From JACKFB01 sp041389525 (GTDB lineage: Bacteria; Myxococcota_A; UBA9042; PHBI01; JACKFB01): a DNA stretch of 64,000 nt. The stretch covers positions 62,001 to 126,000 of the forward strand of contig JAWKRR010000005.1 of assembly GCA_041389525.1 (NCBI GenBank). Reading direction: 5' to 3'. Numbering within the stretch: the stretch's first letter is position 1; each line of letters starts with the position of its first letter. The position numbers were made by a program, and so were the translations under genes. Shown one piece after another: positions 46,208 to 54,795 of the stretch. The notes under the pieces were generated by a model. That model saw only the letters and a list, made by a program, of their open reading frames with translations. It ran no database searches and had not been told where the DNA came from.

Positions 46208-47170
46208 GTGGATTCCCCATCAGAACCCGTCGCGACCTACCTGCACCATCTGCGCACCCTCGACAACGCCTCGCCGCACACGCTGCGGGCGGTCTCGGGC
46301 GACCTGCGCGACCTGGCCGATTTCCTCGATCGCGCCGGTGCGGTCGAGGGTCCGGACGGCGTTGACCCGCTCCGGGTGCGTGCCTACGTTGCCGACCTCG
46401 CTCAGCGGACGGGCGCACGCACCGTCGCGCGCCGTCTCTCGACGCTACGCGGGTTCTACCAGTGGTTGGTTCGCCAAGGGCGCCGAGACGACACCCCGAT
46501 GCACGGTCTGCAAAATCCTCGACAGGGGCGGCCACTGCCCGAGAGCGTGCCCATCGACACGATGATGGCGCTGCTGACGCCGCCGAGCGTCGACACGCCG
46601 GCCGCCCACCGCGACCACGCGATGCTGCAGCTGCTGTACGCGTCGGGGCTGCGCGTGTCGGAGCTGTGCGGGCTGGACTGCGCGGACCTGGACGTGGCGC
46701 GCGGCTGGGTGCGGGTGCTGGGCAAGGGGCGGAAGGTGCGCGAGGTGCCGGTGCACGACAAGGCGCGGGCGGCGCTGGGGCGCTGGCTGGCCGCGCGGGC
46801 GGCGTGGGTGCCCAAGCGGGTGGACACGCGGGCCGGTGCGCCGGCGAAAAACCCTGACGCGGACGCGCTGTTTTTGAATCAGCGGGGCGGGCGGCTGACC
46901 GATCGCAGCGTGCGGCGGGTGCTGGACCGCGAGGTGCTGCGGGTCGCGGCGGCGCAGCACATCCACCCGCACATGGTGCGTCACGCCTTCGCGACGCACC
47001 TGCTCGATGGCGGGGTCGACATCCGGCACATCCAGGAATTGCTGGGACACGCGAGCATTTCTACTACCCAGATCTACACACACGTCGGCATCGAGCGCCT
47101 GATCCGGGTCTATGACTCGGCCCATCCGCGGGCGAACGGCCGGGACCCGGAGACGAAGCATCATGAGTGA
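46208..47170 (+). CDS. xerC: Tyrosine recombinase XerC
   Basis: The 320-residue site-specific recombinase is expected to resolve chromosome dimers at dif with XerD. It has the SAM-like N-terminal core-binding domain (1-95) and a catalytic domain with Arg in ASGLRVSEL, the HxxR motif HMVRHAFATHLLDGG, His in ELLGHASISTTQ and nucleophile Tyr in IYTHV. Start GTG 46208 fits the family N-terminus. Its end overlaps hslV, giving the xerC-hslV-hslU order also known from Firmicutes (codV-clpQ-clpY). Confidence 0.93.
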   Translation: MDSPSEPVATYLHHLRTLDNASPHTLRAVSGDLRDLADFLDRAGAVEGPDGVDPLRVRAYVADLAQRTGARTVARRLSTLRGFYQWLVRQGRRDDTPMHGLQNPRQGRPLPESVPIDTMMALLTPPSVDTPAAHRDHAMLQLLYASGLRVSELCGLDCADLDVARGWVRVLGKGRKVREVPVHDKARAALGRWLAARAAWVPKRVDTRAGAPAKNPDADALFLNQRGGRLTDRSVRRVLDREVLRVAAAQHIHPHMVRHAFATHLLDGGVDIRHIQELLGHASISTTQIYTHVGIERLIRVYDSAHPRANGRDPETKHHE

Positions 47171-47717
47171 GCATCAGGGCATGCGCGGGACGACGATCCT
47201 GTGCGTTCGCAAGGGCGACAAGGTCGTCGTGGCCGGCGACGGGCAGGTGACGCTGGGCAGCCACGTGATGAAGTCGGGCGCCAAGAAGGTGCGGCGGCTG
47301 CATGACGGGCAGGTCATCATCGGGTTCGCGGGCAGCACGGCGGACGCCTTCACGCTCTTTGAGCGCTTCGAGGCGAAGCTCTTGTCCTACGGCGGCAACC
47401 TGCGGCGGTCGGCGGTCGAGCTGGCGAAGGATTGGCGGACCGACCGGGCGCTGCGGCGGCTCGAGGCGCTGCTGATCGCGGCGGACTCGCGGGACACGCT
47501 GGTCTTGAGCGGGTCGGGCGACGTGATCGAGCCGGACTTCGGCATCGCGGCGGTGGGCTCGGGCGGGAAGTACGCGGAGGCCGCGGCCTTGGCGCTCTTG
47601 CGGCACTCGGAGCTAGACGCGGAGCAGATCGCGCGGGAGTCCATGGCCATCGCGGCCGGCATCTGCATCTACACGAACACGAACCTCACGGTCGAAGCGC
47701 TGGAGTCGACGGTATGA
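47163..47717 (+). CDS. hslV: ATP-dependent protease subunit HslV
   Basis: HslV forms the dodecameric peptidase core of HslUV. The mature catalytic chain would begin at Thr after a nine-residue propeptide (MSEHQGMRG then TTILCVRKGDK), followed by GDGQVTLGSHVMKSGAKKVRRL and GFAGSTADAFTLFERFE. The 184-residue product starts at ATG 47163 inside the xerC end; ATG 47181 is an alternative with a shorter propeptide. It overlaps hslU by ATGA. Confidence 0.95.
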   Translation: MSEHQGMRGTTILCVRKGDKVVVAGDGQVTLGSHVMKSGAKKVRRLHDGQVIIGFAGSTADAFTLFERFEAKLLSYGGNLRRSAVELAKDWRTDRALRRLEALLIAADSRDTLVLSGSGDVIEPDFGIAAVGSGGKYAEAAALALLRHSELDAEQIARESMAIAAGICIYTNTNLTVEALESTV

Positions 47718-49075
47718 GTGAAGAGATCGTCGAGAAGAACGCGGCTGACGAGACGCCGCGCGGGTTTGTGCGGGAGCTTGACCGCTACATCGTCGGGCAG
47801 AACGCGGCGAAGCGGGCCGTGGCCGTGGCGCTGCGCAACCGCTGGCGGCGGCATCGCGTGCCGGAGGCGCTGCGCGACGAGATCATGCCGAAGAACATCA
47901 TCATGATCGGGCCGACCGGCGTGGGTAAGACCGAGATCGCGCGGCGGCTGGCGAAGCTGGCGCGGGCGCCCTTCGTGAAGGTCGAGGCGTCGAAGTTCAC
48001 CGAGGTGGGCTACGTCGGGCGCGACGTGGAGTCGATGGTGCGGGACCTCGTCGAGGTCGCCGTGAAGCTGGTGCAGGAAGAGGAGCTTGAGCGGGTCGCG
48101 GGGCAGGCGCGCGAGCGGGCTGAGGAGCGGATCCTCGACGCGCTGCTGCCGCACAAGAAGCCCGGCTTCGAGGAGCAGGGCGAGGCGCCGAGCCAGACGA
48201 CCCGCGAAAAACTGAGGAAATTGCTGCGTGAAGGCTACCTGGATGACCGCGAGGTCGAGGTCACCGTCAGCGACTCGAAGATGCCGATGATGGAGGTCTT
48301 CTCCAACGCCGGCATGGAGCAGATGGGCATCAACCTGAAGGACGGGCTGGGCAGCCTCTTTCCGCAGAAGACCAAGAACCGGCGGCTCAAGGTCAAAGAG
48401 GCGCTCGAGGTGATGATCGCCCAAGAGGGCGAGAAGCTCGTCGACGCTGACAAGGTCGGGCAGGAGGCGCTGCGGCGGGCGCAGGACGACGGGATCATCT
48501 TCCTCGACGAGATCGACAAGGTCGCGGGGCGGCAGTCGTCGTCGGGCGGGCCGGACGTCAGCCGCGAGGGCGTGCAGCGGGACCTGCTGCCGATCGTCGA
48601 GGGCTCGTCGGTGACCACGAAGCACGGGATGGTGAAGACCGACCACGTGCTCTTCATCGCGGCGGGCGCGTTTCACGTCGCCAAGGTCAGCGACCTCATC
48701 CCCGAGCTTCAGGGGCGATTCCCGATCCGGGTGGAGCTGGAGAACCTCACCCAGGCCGACTTCGTGCGGATCCTGACCGAGCCGGCGAACGCGCTGACCC
48801 TTCAGTACCAAGCGCTGATGGAGACCGAGGGCGTGACGCTGACCTACACCGAGGACGGGATCCGCGAGATCGCGAGGGTGGCCTTCGAGGTCAACGAGCG
48901 CCAAGAGAATATCGGCGCGCGGCGGCTGCACACGGTGATGGAGCGGCTGCTCGACGAGGTGAGCTTCGAGGCGCCGGACATGAACGGCGCGACCGTGGTG
49001 GTCGACGAGGCGTTCGTGAAGCGGACGCTGGCCGACGTGGTCAAGGACCCGAAGCTCGAGCAGTACATCCTGTAG
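47714..49075 (+). CDS. hslU: ATP-dependent protease ATPase subunit HslU
   Basis: HslU unfolds substrates and feeds them to HslV. The 453-residue AAA+ protein has Walker A GPTGVGKTE, the family pore motif GYVGRDVESM, an inserted I domain (about 110-240), Walker B IIFLDEIDK and sensor/arginine-finger segments. It ends with EQYIL, the HslV-docking tail typical of HslU. Start ATG 47714 lies inside the hslV stop. Confidence 0.96.
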   Translation: MSEEIVEKNAADETPRGFVRELDRYIVGQNAAKRAVAVALRNRWRRHRVPEALRDEIMPKNIIMIGPTGVGKTEIARRLAKLARAPFVKVEASKFTEVGYVGRDVESMVRDLVEVAVKLVQEEELERVAGQARERAEERILDALLPHKKPGFEEQGEAPSQTTREKLRKLLREGYLDDREVEVTVSDSKMPMMEVFSNAGMEQMGINLKDGLGSLFPQKTKNRRLKVKEALEVMIAQEGEKLVDADKVGQEALRRAQDDGIIFLDEIDKVAGRQSSSGGPDVSREGVQRDLLPIVEGSSVTTKHGMVKTDHVLFIAAGAFHVAKVSDLIPELQGRFPIRVELENLTQADFVRILTEPANALTLQYQALMETEGVTLTYTEDGIREIARVAFEVNERQENIGARRLHTVMERLLDEVSFEAPDMNGATVVVDEAFVKRTLADVVKDPKLEQYIL

Positions 49076-49129
49076 CGGCGGCGGGGCCCTGCTGTTACCT
49101 TCGCGGTTCATCGTGGAGGAGGGCCCGCT

Positions 49130-50374
49130 TTGAGCACGCTGTTCGCCGAGAGTGACACCCAGGAGCTGGTCGCGCGCGCCCGTGCGCACCAGACGCCCAA
49201 CTACAGCCAGCCGCCGCTCTTTTTGGCGCGCGGCGAGGGCGTGTGGGTCTGGGACCGTGACGGCAAGCGCTACCTGGACATGTTCGGCGGCATCGCCGTC
49301 AACGCGCTGGGGCACGCGCACCCGCGGCTGGTGGCGGCGATTCGCGACCAGGCCGACAAGCTCTGCCACGTGTCGAACATCTTCTTTCACGAGCCCGGCC
49401 TCGCGCTGATGGACGAGCTGATCGCGCGCTCCTTTGCCGACCGCGTGTTCTTCACCAACAGCGGCACCGAGGCCAACGAGGCCGCGCTGAAGGTGGCGCG
49501 CCGCTTTCAGACGGTGGTGCGCGGCGAGACGGCGCGGACGGAGTTTCTGACCTTCGAGCACGGCTTTCACGGCCGCACCTTCGCCGCGCTGACGGCGACC
49601 GCGCAGCCCAAGTACCACAAGGGCTTCGGGCCGCTGCTGCCCGGTTTTCACTATGCGCCGTATGGGGATTTGGAGGCCGCGGGCCGCGTGATGGCCGAGG
49701 TCGGCGACCGGCTGGCGGCCGTCCTGGTCGAGCCGGTGCAGGGCGAGGGCGGCGTGCGCGTGCCGCCGAAGGGCTACCTGAGTGGGCTGCGGAGGCTGTG
49801 CGATGAGCACGGCGCGCTCTTGATGCTGGACGAGGTCCAGACCGGCGTCGGGCGGACCGGCGAGTGGTTCGCCTACGAGATCGACGGGGTGCGGCCGGAC
49901 GTGATGAGCCTGGCCAAGGGGCTGGGCGGCGGCGTGCCCTTGGGCGCGATGGTGTGCACCGAAGAGGTCGGTCAGGCCTTCGTCCCCGGCACCCACGCGT
50001 CGACCTTCGGCGGCAACCCCCTGGCGACGCGCGTGGGCCTGGAGGTCATGCGCACCATCGGCGAGGAGGGCCTGCTCGACCACATCTACGAGGCCGGCGA
50101 GTACCTGGGCCGCGGGCTGCAGGCGCTGTGCAAAGAGAAGCCCGAGCTCTGCCGCGAGACGCGAGGTTACGGGCTGCTGCGCGGGCTGGAGCTCGACGAT
50201 TCCGACCCGGATTTCCCCGGGCGGGTGGTCGCTCAGGCGCGCGACAAGGGCCTGCTGCTCAACCTCGTGGTGGGCAACACGCTCCGCTTCGCGCCGGCCT
50301 TCATCGTGCAGCGCGGCCACATCGACACCGCGCTTGAGATGGTCGCCGAGCTCCTCGACAGCGCGCGCGCGTAG
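49130..50374 (+). CDS. argD: Acetylornithine/succinyldiaminopimelate-type aminotransferase
   Basis: A class-III PLP aminotransferase of 414 residues. PLP contacts are NSGTEANEAALKVARRF, the LDEVQTGVGRTGEW motif with the conserved Asp, and the Schiff-base lysine in SLAKGLGGGVPLGAM. The length and the FGGNPLATRVG segment fit ArgD best, though related omega-aminotransferases cannot be excluded. Start TTG 49130 has an AGGAGG ribosome-binding site. No other arginine genes are nearby. Confidence 0.82.
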   Translation: MSTLFAESDTQELVARARAHQTPNYSQPPLFLARGEGVWVWDRDGKRYLDMFGGIAVNALGHAHPRLVAAIRDQADKLCHVSNIFFHEPGLALMDELIARSFADRVFFTNSGTEANEAALKVARRFQTVVRGETARTEFLTFEHGFHGRTFAALTATAQPKYHKGFGPLLPGFHYAPYGDLEAAGRVMAEVGDRLAAVLVEPVQGEGGVRVPPKGYLSGLRRLCDEHGALLMLDEVQTGVGRTGEWFAYEIDGVRPDVMSLAKGLGGGVPLGAMVCTEEVGQAFVPGTHASTFGGNPLATRVGLEVMRTIGEEGLLDHIYEAGEYLGRGLQALCKEKPELCRETRGYGLLRGLELDDSDPDFPGRVVAQARDKGLLLNLVVGNTLRFAPAFIVQRGHIDTALEMVAELLDSARA

Positions 50375-50528
50375 GGACCGCGGACTCCGCTCGGCTCAGC
50401 GCTCCGGAATCGGGGCGTGGCGTGTGGACGATCGGGCGGGCTTGGGGCACCCTCTGTCGGTGGCGGCCGGCGCGATCTGCGAGGATTTTGCAGGGCCACA
50501 AGCCTGGTGTGGACGGAGGGATCTGGCG

Positions 50529-51338
50529 TTGACCACCGAGAGCGCCTCGAACGAGACGCTGCTGGCCATTCTTGCTCCGGCGCTGTCGGACCCGGGGGCT
50601 GGCGAGCGGCGGCGTCGCGTGCTGGCCGGCGACGGGCGGGGCGACGCCGAGTGGCGGGCGTTCACCGCGGATCTCGAGGCGGTGGTGGCGCTGCTGCGCT
50701 GGCCCTCGTCGGCCGTGGACGCCGGGGCGGACACCGACGAGCTGAACGTCGGGCAGGTCGAGGCGCTGAAGGTGCGCTTGGCGGCGGACGACGGGCTGCC
50801 CGAGGCCGCCGACGCGACAGATGGCGGGCTGGCGCTCGGCGATGACGTGCCGACGCGCCCGCGGGCGAAGCGGCCGGCGGCCAAGGTGGGGACGGCCGAC
50901 CAGGCGCGGCGGGCGGCGGCGCTGCTGTACGAGGACGTGCTGTGGCTCTTCTCGATCAACGACGGCGAGGGCGCGCTGGTCTCGCTGGAGCGGCTGCTGG
51001 TGCTGGGGCAGATCGAGGGTGAGGCCGCCGAGTTCATGCGGCTCAACTCCGACAAGCTGATCGACATCTACCGTGAGTACATGGGCTCCTTCGACGCGGT
51101 GCCGCGCAAGGGGAACACGGAGCTGGACGGGATGCCCGACGGCTACTTCGACCTGGAAGTGCTGTCGTCGGTGCACGCGCTGATCGACGGGAAGCTGAGC
51201 ATCCAGAAGCTCATCGAGGCGTCGCCGCTGACGCCGCTGACCACCTGCGCGGCGCTGGAGCAGCTCAAGCGCTCGGGGGTGGTCGCGATCCCCGACGGGC
51301 GCGGCAACGGGGCCGTGGCCGCGGCGGTCGACGACTGA
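50529..51338 (+). CDS. Hypothetical protein with a C-terminal winged-helix-like segment
   Basis: I do not recognise a family. The 269-residue product starts at TTG 50529 with GGAGGG upstream. Residues 1-75 are helical, and an Asp/Ala/Arg/Lys linker follows (about 85-125). A central region (LLYEDVLWLFSINDGEGALVSLERLL) and a C-terminal ALIDGKLSIQKLIEASPLTP...ALEQLKRSGVVAI segment resemble the helical end found on several myxobacterial regulatory proteins (DUF4388-like). A regulatory or complex-assembly role is plausible but unproven. Confidence 0.6.
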   Translation: MTTESASNETLLAILAPALSDPGAGERRRRVLAGDGRGDAEWRAFTADLEAVVALLRWPSSAVDAGADTDELNVGQVEALKVRLAADDGLPEAADATDGGLALGDDVPTRPRAKRPAAKVGTADQARRAAALLYEDVLWLFSINDGEGALVSLERLLVLGQIEGEAAEFMRLNSDKLIDIYREYMGSFDAVPRKGNTELDGMPDGYFDLEVLSSVHALIDGKLSIQKLIEASPLTPLTTCAALEQLKRSGVVAIPDGRGNGAVAAAVDD

Positions 51339-51372
51339 TTTCCGCGGGTGTGGGCGGCGGTCGGCTCGCGAC

Positions 51373-51993
51373 TCAGGTGTGCAGGGCCGCGAGCGCGTCG
51401 AAGACCGCGTCGGCTTGGCGGATCAGGTCGTCCAGGGAGCCGTCGTTCTCGATGACGTAGTCGGCGGCCTCGATGCGCGCGGCGTTGGAGGTCTGCGCGG
51501 CCAGACGCTGCCGGGCCTGGGCTTCGTCCAGGCCGTCCCGCGCGATCATGCGGGCCACCTGCGTCTCGGGGTCGCTGACCACGACGATCAGCGCGGCGAG
51601 GCCCGGCGCCAGCCCCCGCTCCACGATGAGGGCGGCCTCGTAGAGCGCCCAGGGGCGCCGTTCGCGCTGCAATGCGACAAGGCTCGCGGCGACGCGCGCC
51701 ATCATCGCTGGATGCACGATGGACTCGAGCCGCGCTCGCGCCGCAGCATCCGAGAAGACCAGCGCGCCCATGGCCGCCCGGTCCAGCCGCCCATCGGGCA
51801 GCAGCACCGACTCGCCAAACCCGCGCCGAATGGCCTCCAGCGCCGGCTCGCCCGGCTCGACCACCTGGCGCGCGACGGCGTCCGCGTCGATGACCGGCAC
51901 GCCCCGCTCGACGAAGCGCTTCGCCACGGTGCTCTTCCCCGACGCGATGCCGCCGGTGAGCCCGACCACTGCCATCGGCCGCCTGTCCTGCAT
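51373..51993 (-). CDS. coaE: Dephospho-CoA kinase
   Basis: CoaE phosphorylates dephospho-CoA in the last step of coenzyme A synthesis. The 206-residue protein has Walker A GGIASGKST, the DADAVARQVVEPG loop, HPAMMARVA and the lid region QTSNAARIEAADYVIENDG. Start ATG 51993 is chosen because a strong AGGAGGT lies just upstream; an earlier in-frame start (52026) is less likely. The gene stands alone, convergent with the upstream unknown gene. Confidence 0.93.
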   Translation of the reverse strand: MQDRRPMAVVGLTGGIASGKSTVAKRFVERGVPVIDADAVARQVVEPGEPALEAIRRGFGESVLLPDGRLDRAAMGALVFSDAAARARLESIVHPAMMARVAASLVALQRERRPWALYEAALIVERGLAPGLAALIVVVSDPETQVARMIARDGLDEAQARQRLAAQTSNAARIEAADYVIENDGSLDDLIRQADAVFDALAALHT

Positions 51994-52239
51994 CGCCCAC
52001 CTCCTTCGACGGCCAGGGCCTACCACGACGCCGCGCGGAGATGAACTCGCGGCGACGTGGGCGTTCAGCGTTCAGCGTTCAACCCGTGGGCGCCCCTTCC
52101 GACGCCTGGGCCGCGTCTGAGCGACCCTGGCCTCGCCGCACCCGCCGTCATCGTTGCTCGGGTCGCGTGGGCAGTGCTAAGCATCGCCCGCGATGACGCC
52201 CACACCCGCAAGATCTGCCGCATCCCCCAGGGTCACCTG

Positions 52240-53133
52240 ATGGGTGGGGTGAATCTCGGCATCCCGATCTACTCCGCCGGGCCGCCGCGCCGCCGCCGCC
52301 GCCGCCCGCTGCTCACCGCGTTCATCGTGGTGGCGGTCCTCATCGGCGTCTCGTGGCTCTGGTACGACGTCTTCAACCCGCTCTTCGACGATCCGCGCGA
52401 TTGGCTGAAGAACGAGCGGCGTTTTCGCCACCAGCTGCAGGTCCTGCTGACCGGCGATCGGCAGGAGGCCGGCGAGGCGGGGACGGCGCTGCCTGATTGG
52501 CCGCCGCCGATGGAGGGGGCGCAGCGCGTGCTGGTCTCGTGCGCCGAGGCCCAGGTGGCGCGCGGCGTGAAGCTGTCGACCAGCTACCATCCGCTGCGCT
52601 TTCCGTGGGGGGACATCCCCGAGCACCTGGGCAGCTCGCCGGACCTGATCGTGCGCTGTATCCGGGATACCGGGGTGGATCTGCAGCAGCTGATCCACAT
52701 CGACCGCCTCAACCACCCGACGCGCTACCCGCTGCATCTGTGGGAGCGGAAGGCGCCCGACACCTCCATCGACCACCGCCGGCTGCCCAACCTCTACACC
52801 TTCGTGCGCGCGTTCGGCGAGCCGCTGTCGGTGCGCGGCGACACCCCCGAGCGCCTCGTGGCCTTCCTGCCGGGTGACGTGGTGTTCTGGGCGGGCGGGC
52901 GTGGCTCGGAGTTCCCGAACCTCGCCGGCATCGTCCTGGACCGCCGCGACGCCCTGGGCGCGCCGCTGGTCGCGACGCTGTACCCCGACGACGGCAAGAT
53001 GAGCGACCACCACCGCGTGGACGAGTGGCCGATCCTGGCCCACGTCCGCATCCGCCCCGACGCGTTCCTCGAGCGCTTCCTCGAGGACAACCTCAAAGCC
53101 CGGCTCGCGCCGCGGCCGCAGGCGACACCATGA
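52240..53133 (+). CDS. DUF1287-family membrane-anchored protein
   Basis: The 297-residue protein has one N-terminal membrane segment (about 26-45: LLTAFIVVAVLIGVSWLWY) after an Arg-rich stretch, then a periplasmic domain matching DUF1287 (YijF-like, NlpC/P60-related fold). Pieces are YHPLRFPWGDIPEHLG, DLIVRCIRDTGVDLQQL, IDHRRLPNLYTFVRAFG and AFLPGDVVFW. The usual Cys of CTD in the family is replaced here by Pro-Asp-Leu, so catalysis is doubtful. ATG 52240 has AGGGT upstream. It overlaps the next gene (ATGA). Confidence 0.75.
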   Translation: MGGVNLGIPIYSAGPPRRRRRRPLLTAFIVVAVLIGVSWLWYDVFNPLFDDPRDWLKNERRFRHQLQVLLTGDRQEAGEAGTALPDWPPPMEGAQRVLVSCAEAQVARGVKLSTSYHPLRFPWGDIPEHLGSSPDLIVRCIRDTGVDLQQLIHIDRLNHPTRYPLHLWERKAPDTSIDHRRLPNLYTFVRAFGEPLSVRGDTPERLVAFLPGDVVFWAGGRGSEFPNLAGIVLDRRDALGAPLVATLYPDDGKMSDHHRVDEWPILAHVRIRPDAFLERFLEDNLKARLAPRPQATP

Positions 53134-54266
53134 ACCGAACCTCCGCCATCGTGGGCGCCGCCCTCGCTTTTTCCCTGATGGCAGCGTGCGAATCGACGGA
53201 GGACGCGGCGGCGGACGCAGTGGCGGACGCGGTGCCGGACGTGACGGCCGACGCCGGCCCCGACGTCGCCGCGCCGCTTCGCACCCTCGCCGTCCCCGCT
53301 GACGCTCCAGGCCCCTTCCACGTCGGCTACCGCAGCTTCGAGCACACCTACACGCCCCGCGGCCTGAGCGAGGAGCGCACCATCACGCTGCACGTCTGGT
53401 ACCCCACCGAGGCGACCAGCGGCGACAACCCCACCTACCAAGTGCTCTTCGTCGACGAGGAGTCCTTCGTCAACGCGCCGGCCGCCCCGCCGCTCGACGC
53501 CACCTACCCCGTGCACGTCCACAGCCACGGCCACCAGGGCTTCGGCGGCGGCAGCGCGGCCCTGATGCGCCGCTTCGCCAGCCAGGGCTGGGTCGCCGTC
53601 GCCCCCGACCACGTCGGCGACCTGCTCGGCGCCCACGGCGACTCGGGGACCATCGCGCACTACATCAAGCGGCCCGGCGACATCAGCGCGGCGCTGGACG
53701 CGCTGGCGGCCCTCCCGGCCAACGACCCGTTGGCGAAGGTGGACGTCTCGCGGGTGACGATGAGCGGGCACTCGCGCGGCTGCCACACGGTCTGGTCGGT
53801 CGCCGGCGCCAGCTTCGACGCGGACGCGGGCGGCTTGGACGCGGCCACGCCCGACGAGCTCGCGGTCTTCGCCGAGGGCTTCCGCGATCCGCGCGTCGTC
53901 GCCGCCATCCCCATGGCCGGGACCTACAGCCGCGATTGGTACGGGGTGGACGGCTACAAGGACGCCACGATCCCGATGCTGTCGCTGACCGGCAGCAACG
54001 ACAACGCGTCGTCGGCGCGCTTTCAGTTCGACAACCTGCCCGGCGCCGACCTGACCTGGGTCGAGCTCGAGGGCGGCTGCCACGAGACCTTCGCGCTGGG
54101 CTTCTGCGACACGCTGGAGACCCAGGAGGGCTTCGAGATCGTCAACGCCTACGCCATGGCGTTCGCGCGGGTGAAGCTGCTCGGAGACACCGACACCAAG
54201 AGCCTGGGGATCCTCGGCGGGATCTTCGTGGTCTCGCCCAAGGCGACGGTGCATCGGGCGCGCTGA
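53130..54266 (+). CDS. Alpha/beta-hydrolase lipoprotein (PAF-acetylhydrolase-like)
   Basis: The 378-residue protein has a lipoprotein signal (lipobox LMAAC), a short Asp/Ala linker and an alpha/beta-hydrolase fold. The nucleophile elbow is GHSRGC; the oxyanion-type loop (HVHSHGHQGFGGGS) precedes it, and late acid/base residues are around LTGSND and GGCHETF. Close families include platelet-activating-factor acetylhydrolases and dienelactone hydrolases; the natural ester is not predictable. It starts inside the stop of the DUF1287 gene, so both are made together in the envelope. Confidence 0.82.
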   Translation: MNRTSAIVGAALAFSLMAACESTEDAAADAVADAVPDVTADAGPDVAAPLRTLAVPADAPGPFHVGYRSFEHTYTPRGLSEERTITLHVWYPTEATSGDNPTYQVLFVDEESFVNAPAAPPLDATYPVHVHSHGHQGFGGGSAALMRRFASQGWVAVAPDHVGDLLGAHGDSGTIAHYIKRPGDISAALDALAALPANDPLAKVDVSRVTMSGHSRGCHTVWSVAGASFDADAGGLDAATPDELAVFAEGFRDPRVVAAIPMAGTYSRDWYGVDGYKDATIPMLSLTGSNDNASSARFQFDNLPGADLTWVELEGGCHETFALGFCDTLETQEGFEIVNAYAMAFARVKLLGDTDTKSLGILGGIFVVSPKATVHRAR

Positions 54267-54278
54267 GGTGGCCGGCGG

Positions 54279-54686
54279 CTAGTCAGGGTCCAGCGGCGTC
54301 TCGCACTGCCAGCACAGGTCGAAGCCGGGCTCCCAGGGGGCGCCGCACTCGGGGCACTCGGCGGGCTCCGGCCGCGCGAGGATGCCGGGGCGGGGGCTCA
54401 GCCCAAGCGCGCCGGCCAGCAGGTCCACGTCCTCGCTCAGCGCGAGGTGGCCGCCGTCGGCGTGGGGCGCGAAGAGCGGCGCGAGCAGCGCCTGGGCTTG
54501 CGCCTGATGGGTCATCGGCACCCGCACCTCGACCATCGCGTCGTCCATGCCGATAAGCCCGCCCATCCCCGCGCGATGCTCGCCCGACAGCCGCGCCGGC
54601 AGCCCGGCGTTGCGCAAGGCCGAGAGCACCAGGTGCGCGAGCATGGGCTGGATGCTGCTGTAGACGACAAGCTCCTCGTCGGGCAT
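54279..54686 (-). CDS. DUF2007/zinc-ribbon small protein
   Basis: The 135-residue protein starts at ATG 54686 with a G-rich (AGGGGGA) ribosome-binding site. The N-terminal 70 residues match DUF2007 (putative signal-transducing protein: ELVVYSSIQPMLAHLVLSALRNAGLPARL), and a C-terminal zinc ribbon has two CxxC pairs (CPECGAPW and CWQCETP). No membrane segment is seen. Function unknown; it converges on the hydrolase lipoprotein with twelve bases between stops. Confidence 0.75.
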   Translation of the reverse strand: MPDEELVVYSSIQPMLAHLVLSALRNAGLPARLSGEHRAGMGGLIGMDDAMVEVRVPMTHQAQAQALLAPLFAPHADGGHLALSEDVDLLAGALGLSPRPGILARPEPAECPECGAPWEPGFDLCWQCETPLDPD

Positions 54687-54733
54687 CGCGAAATCCCCCT
54701 GGCGCCACCGGCGAAGATCCGGCGCCCACGATG

Positions 54734-54770
54734 AAAAAGCCGGCGGATCCCTCGCGGGGCCCGCCGGCTT
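54734..54770 (-). terminator. Factor-independent terminator of the small lipoprotein gene
   Basis: On the minus strand AAGCCGGCGG (54761-54770) pairs with CCGCCGGCTT (54737-54746) and is followed by TTT. It lies 26 bases after the stop of the lipoprotein at 54796 and is the clearest intrinsic terminator in the window. Confidence 0.8.
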
Positions 54771-54795
54771 GCGCACGACGATAGCACGGGGCCTG

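Noticed and set aside
47669..50320. Long open frame on the minus strand (883 codons)
   Set aside because: It is the antisense shadow of hslU and argD, Arg/His/Leu-rich with no family resemblance, as expected in very GC-rich DNA.
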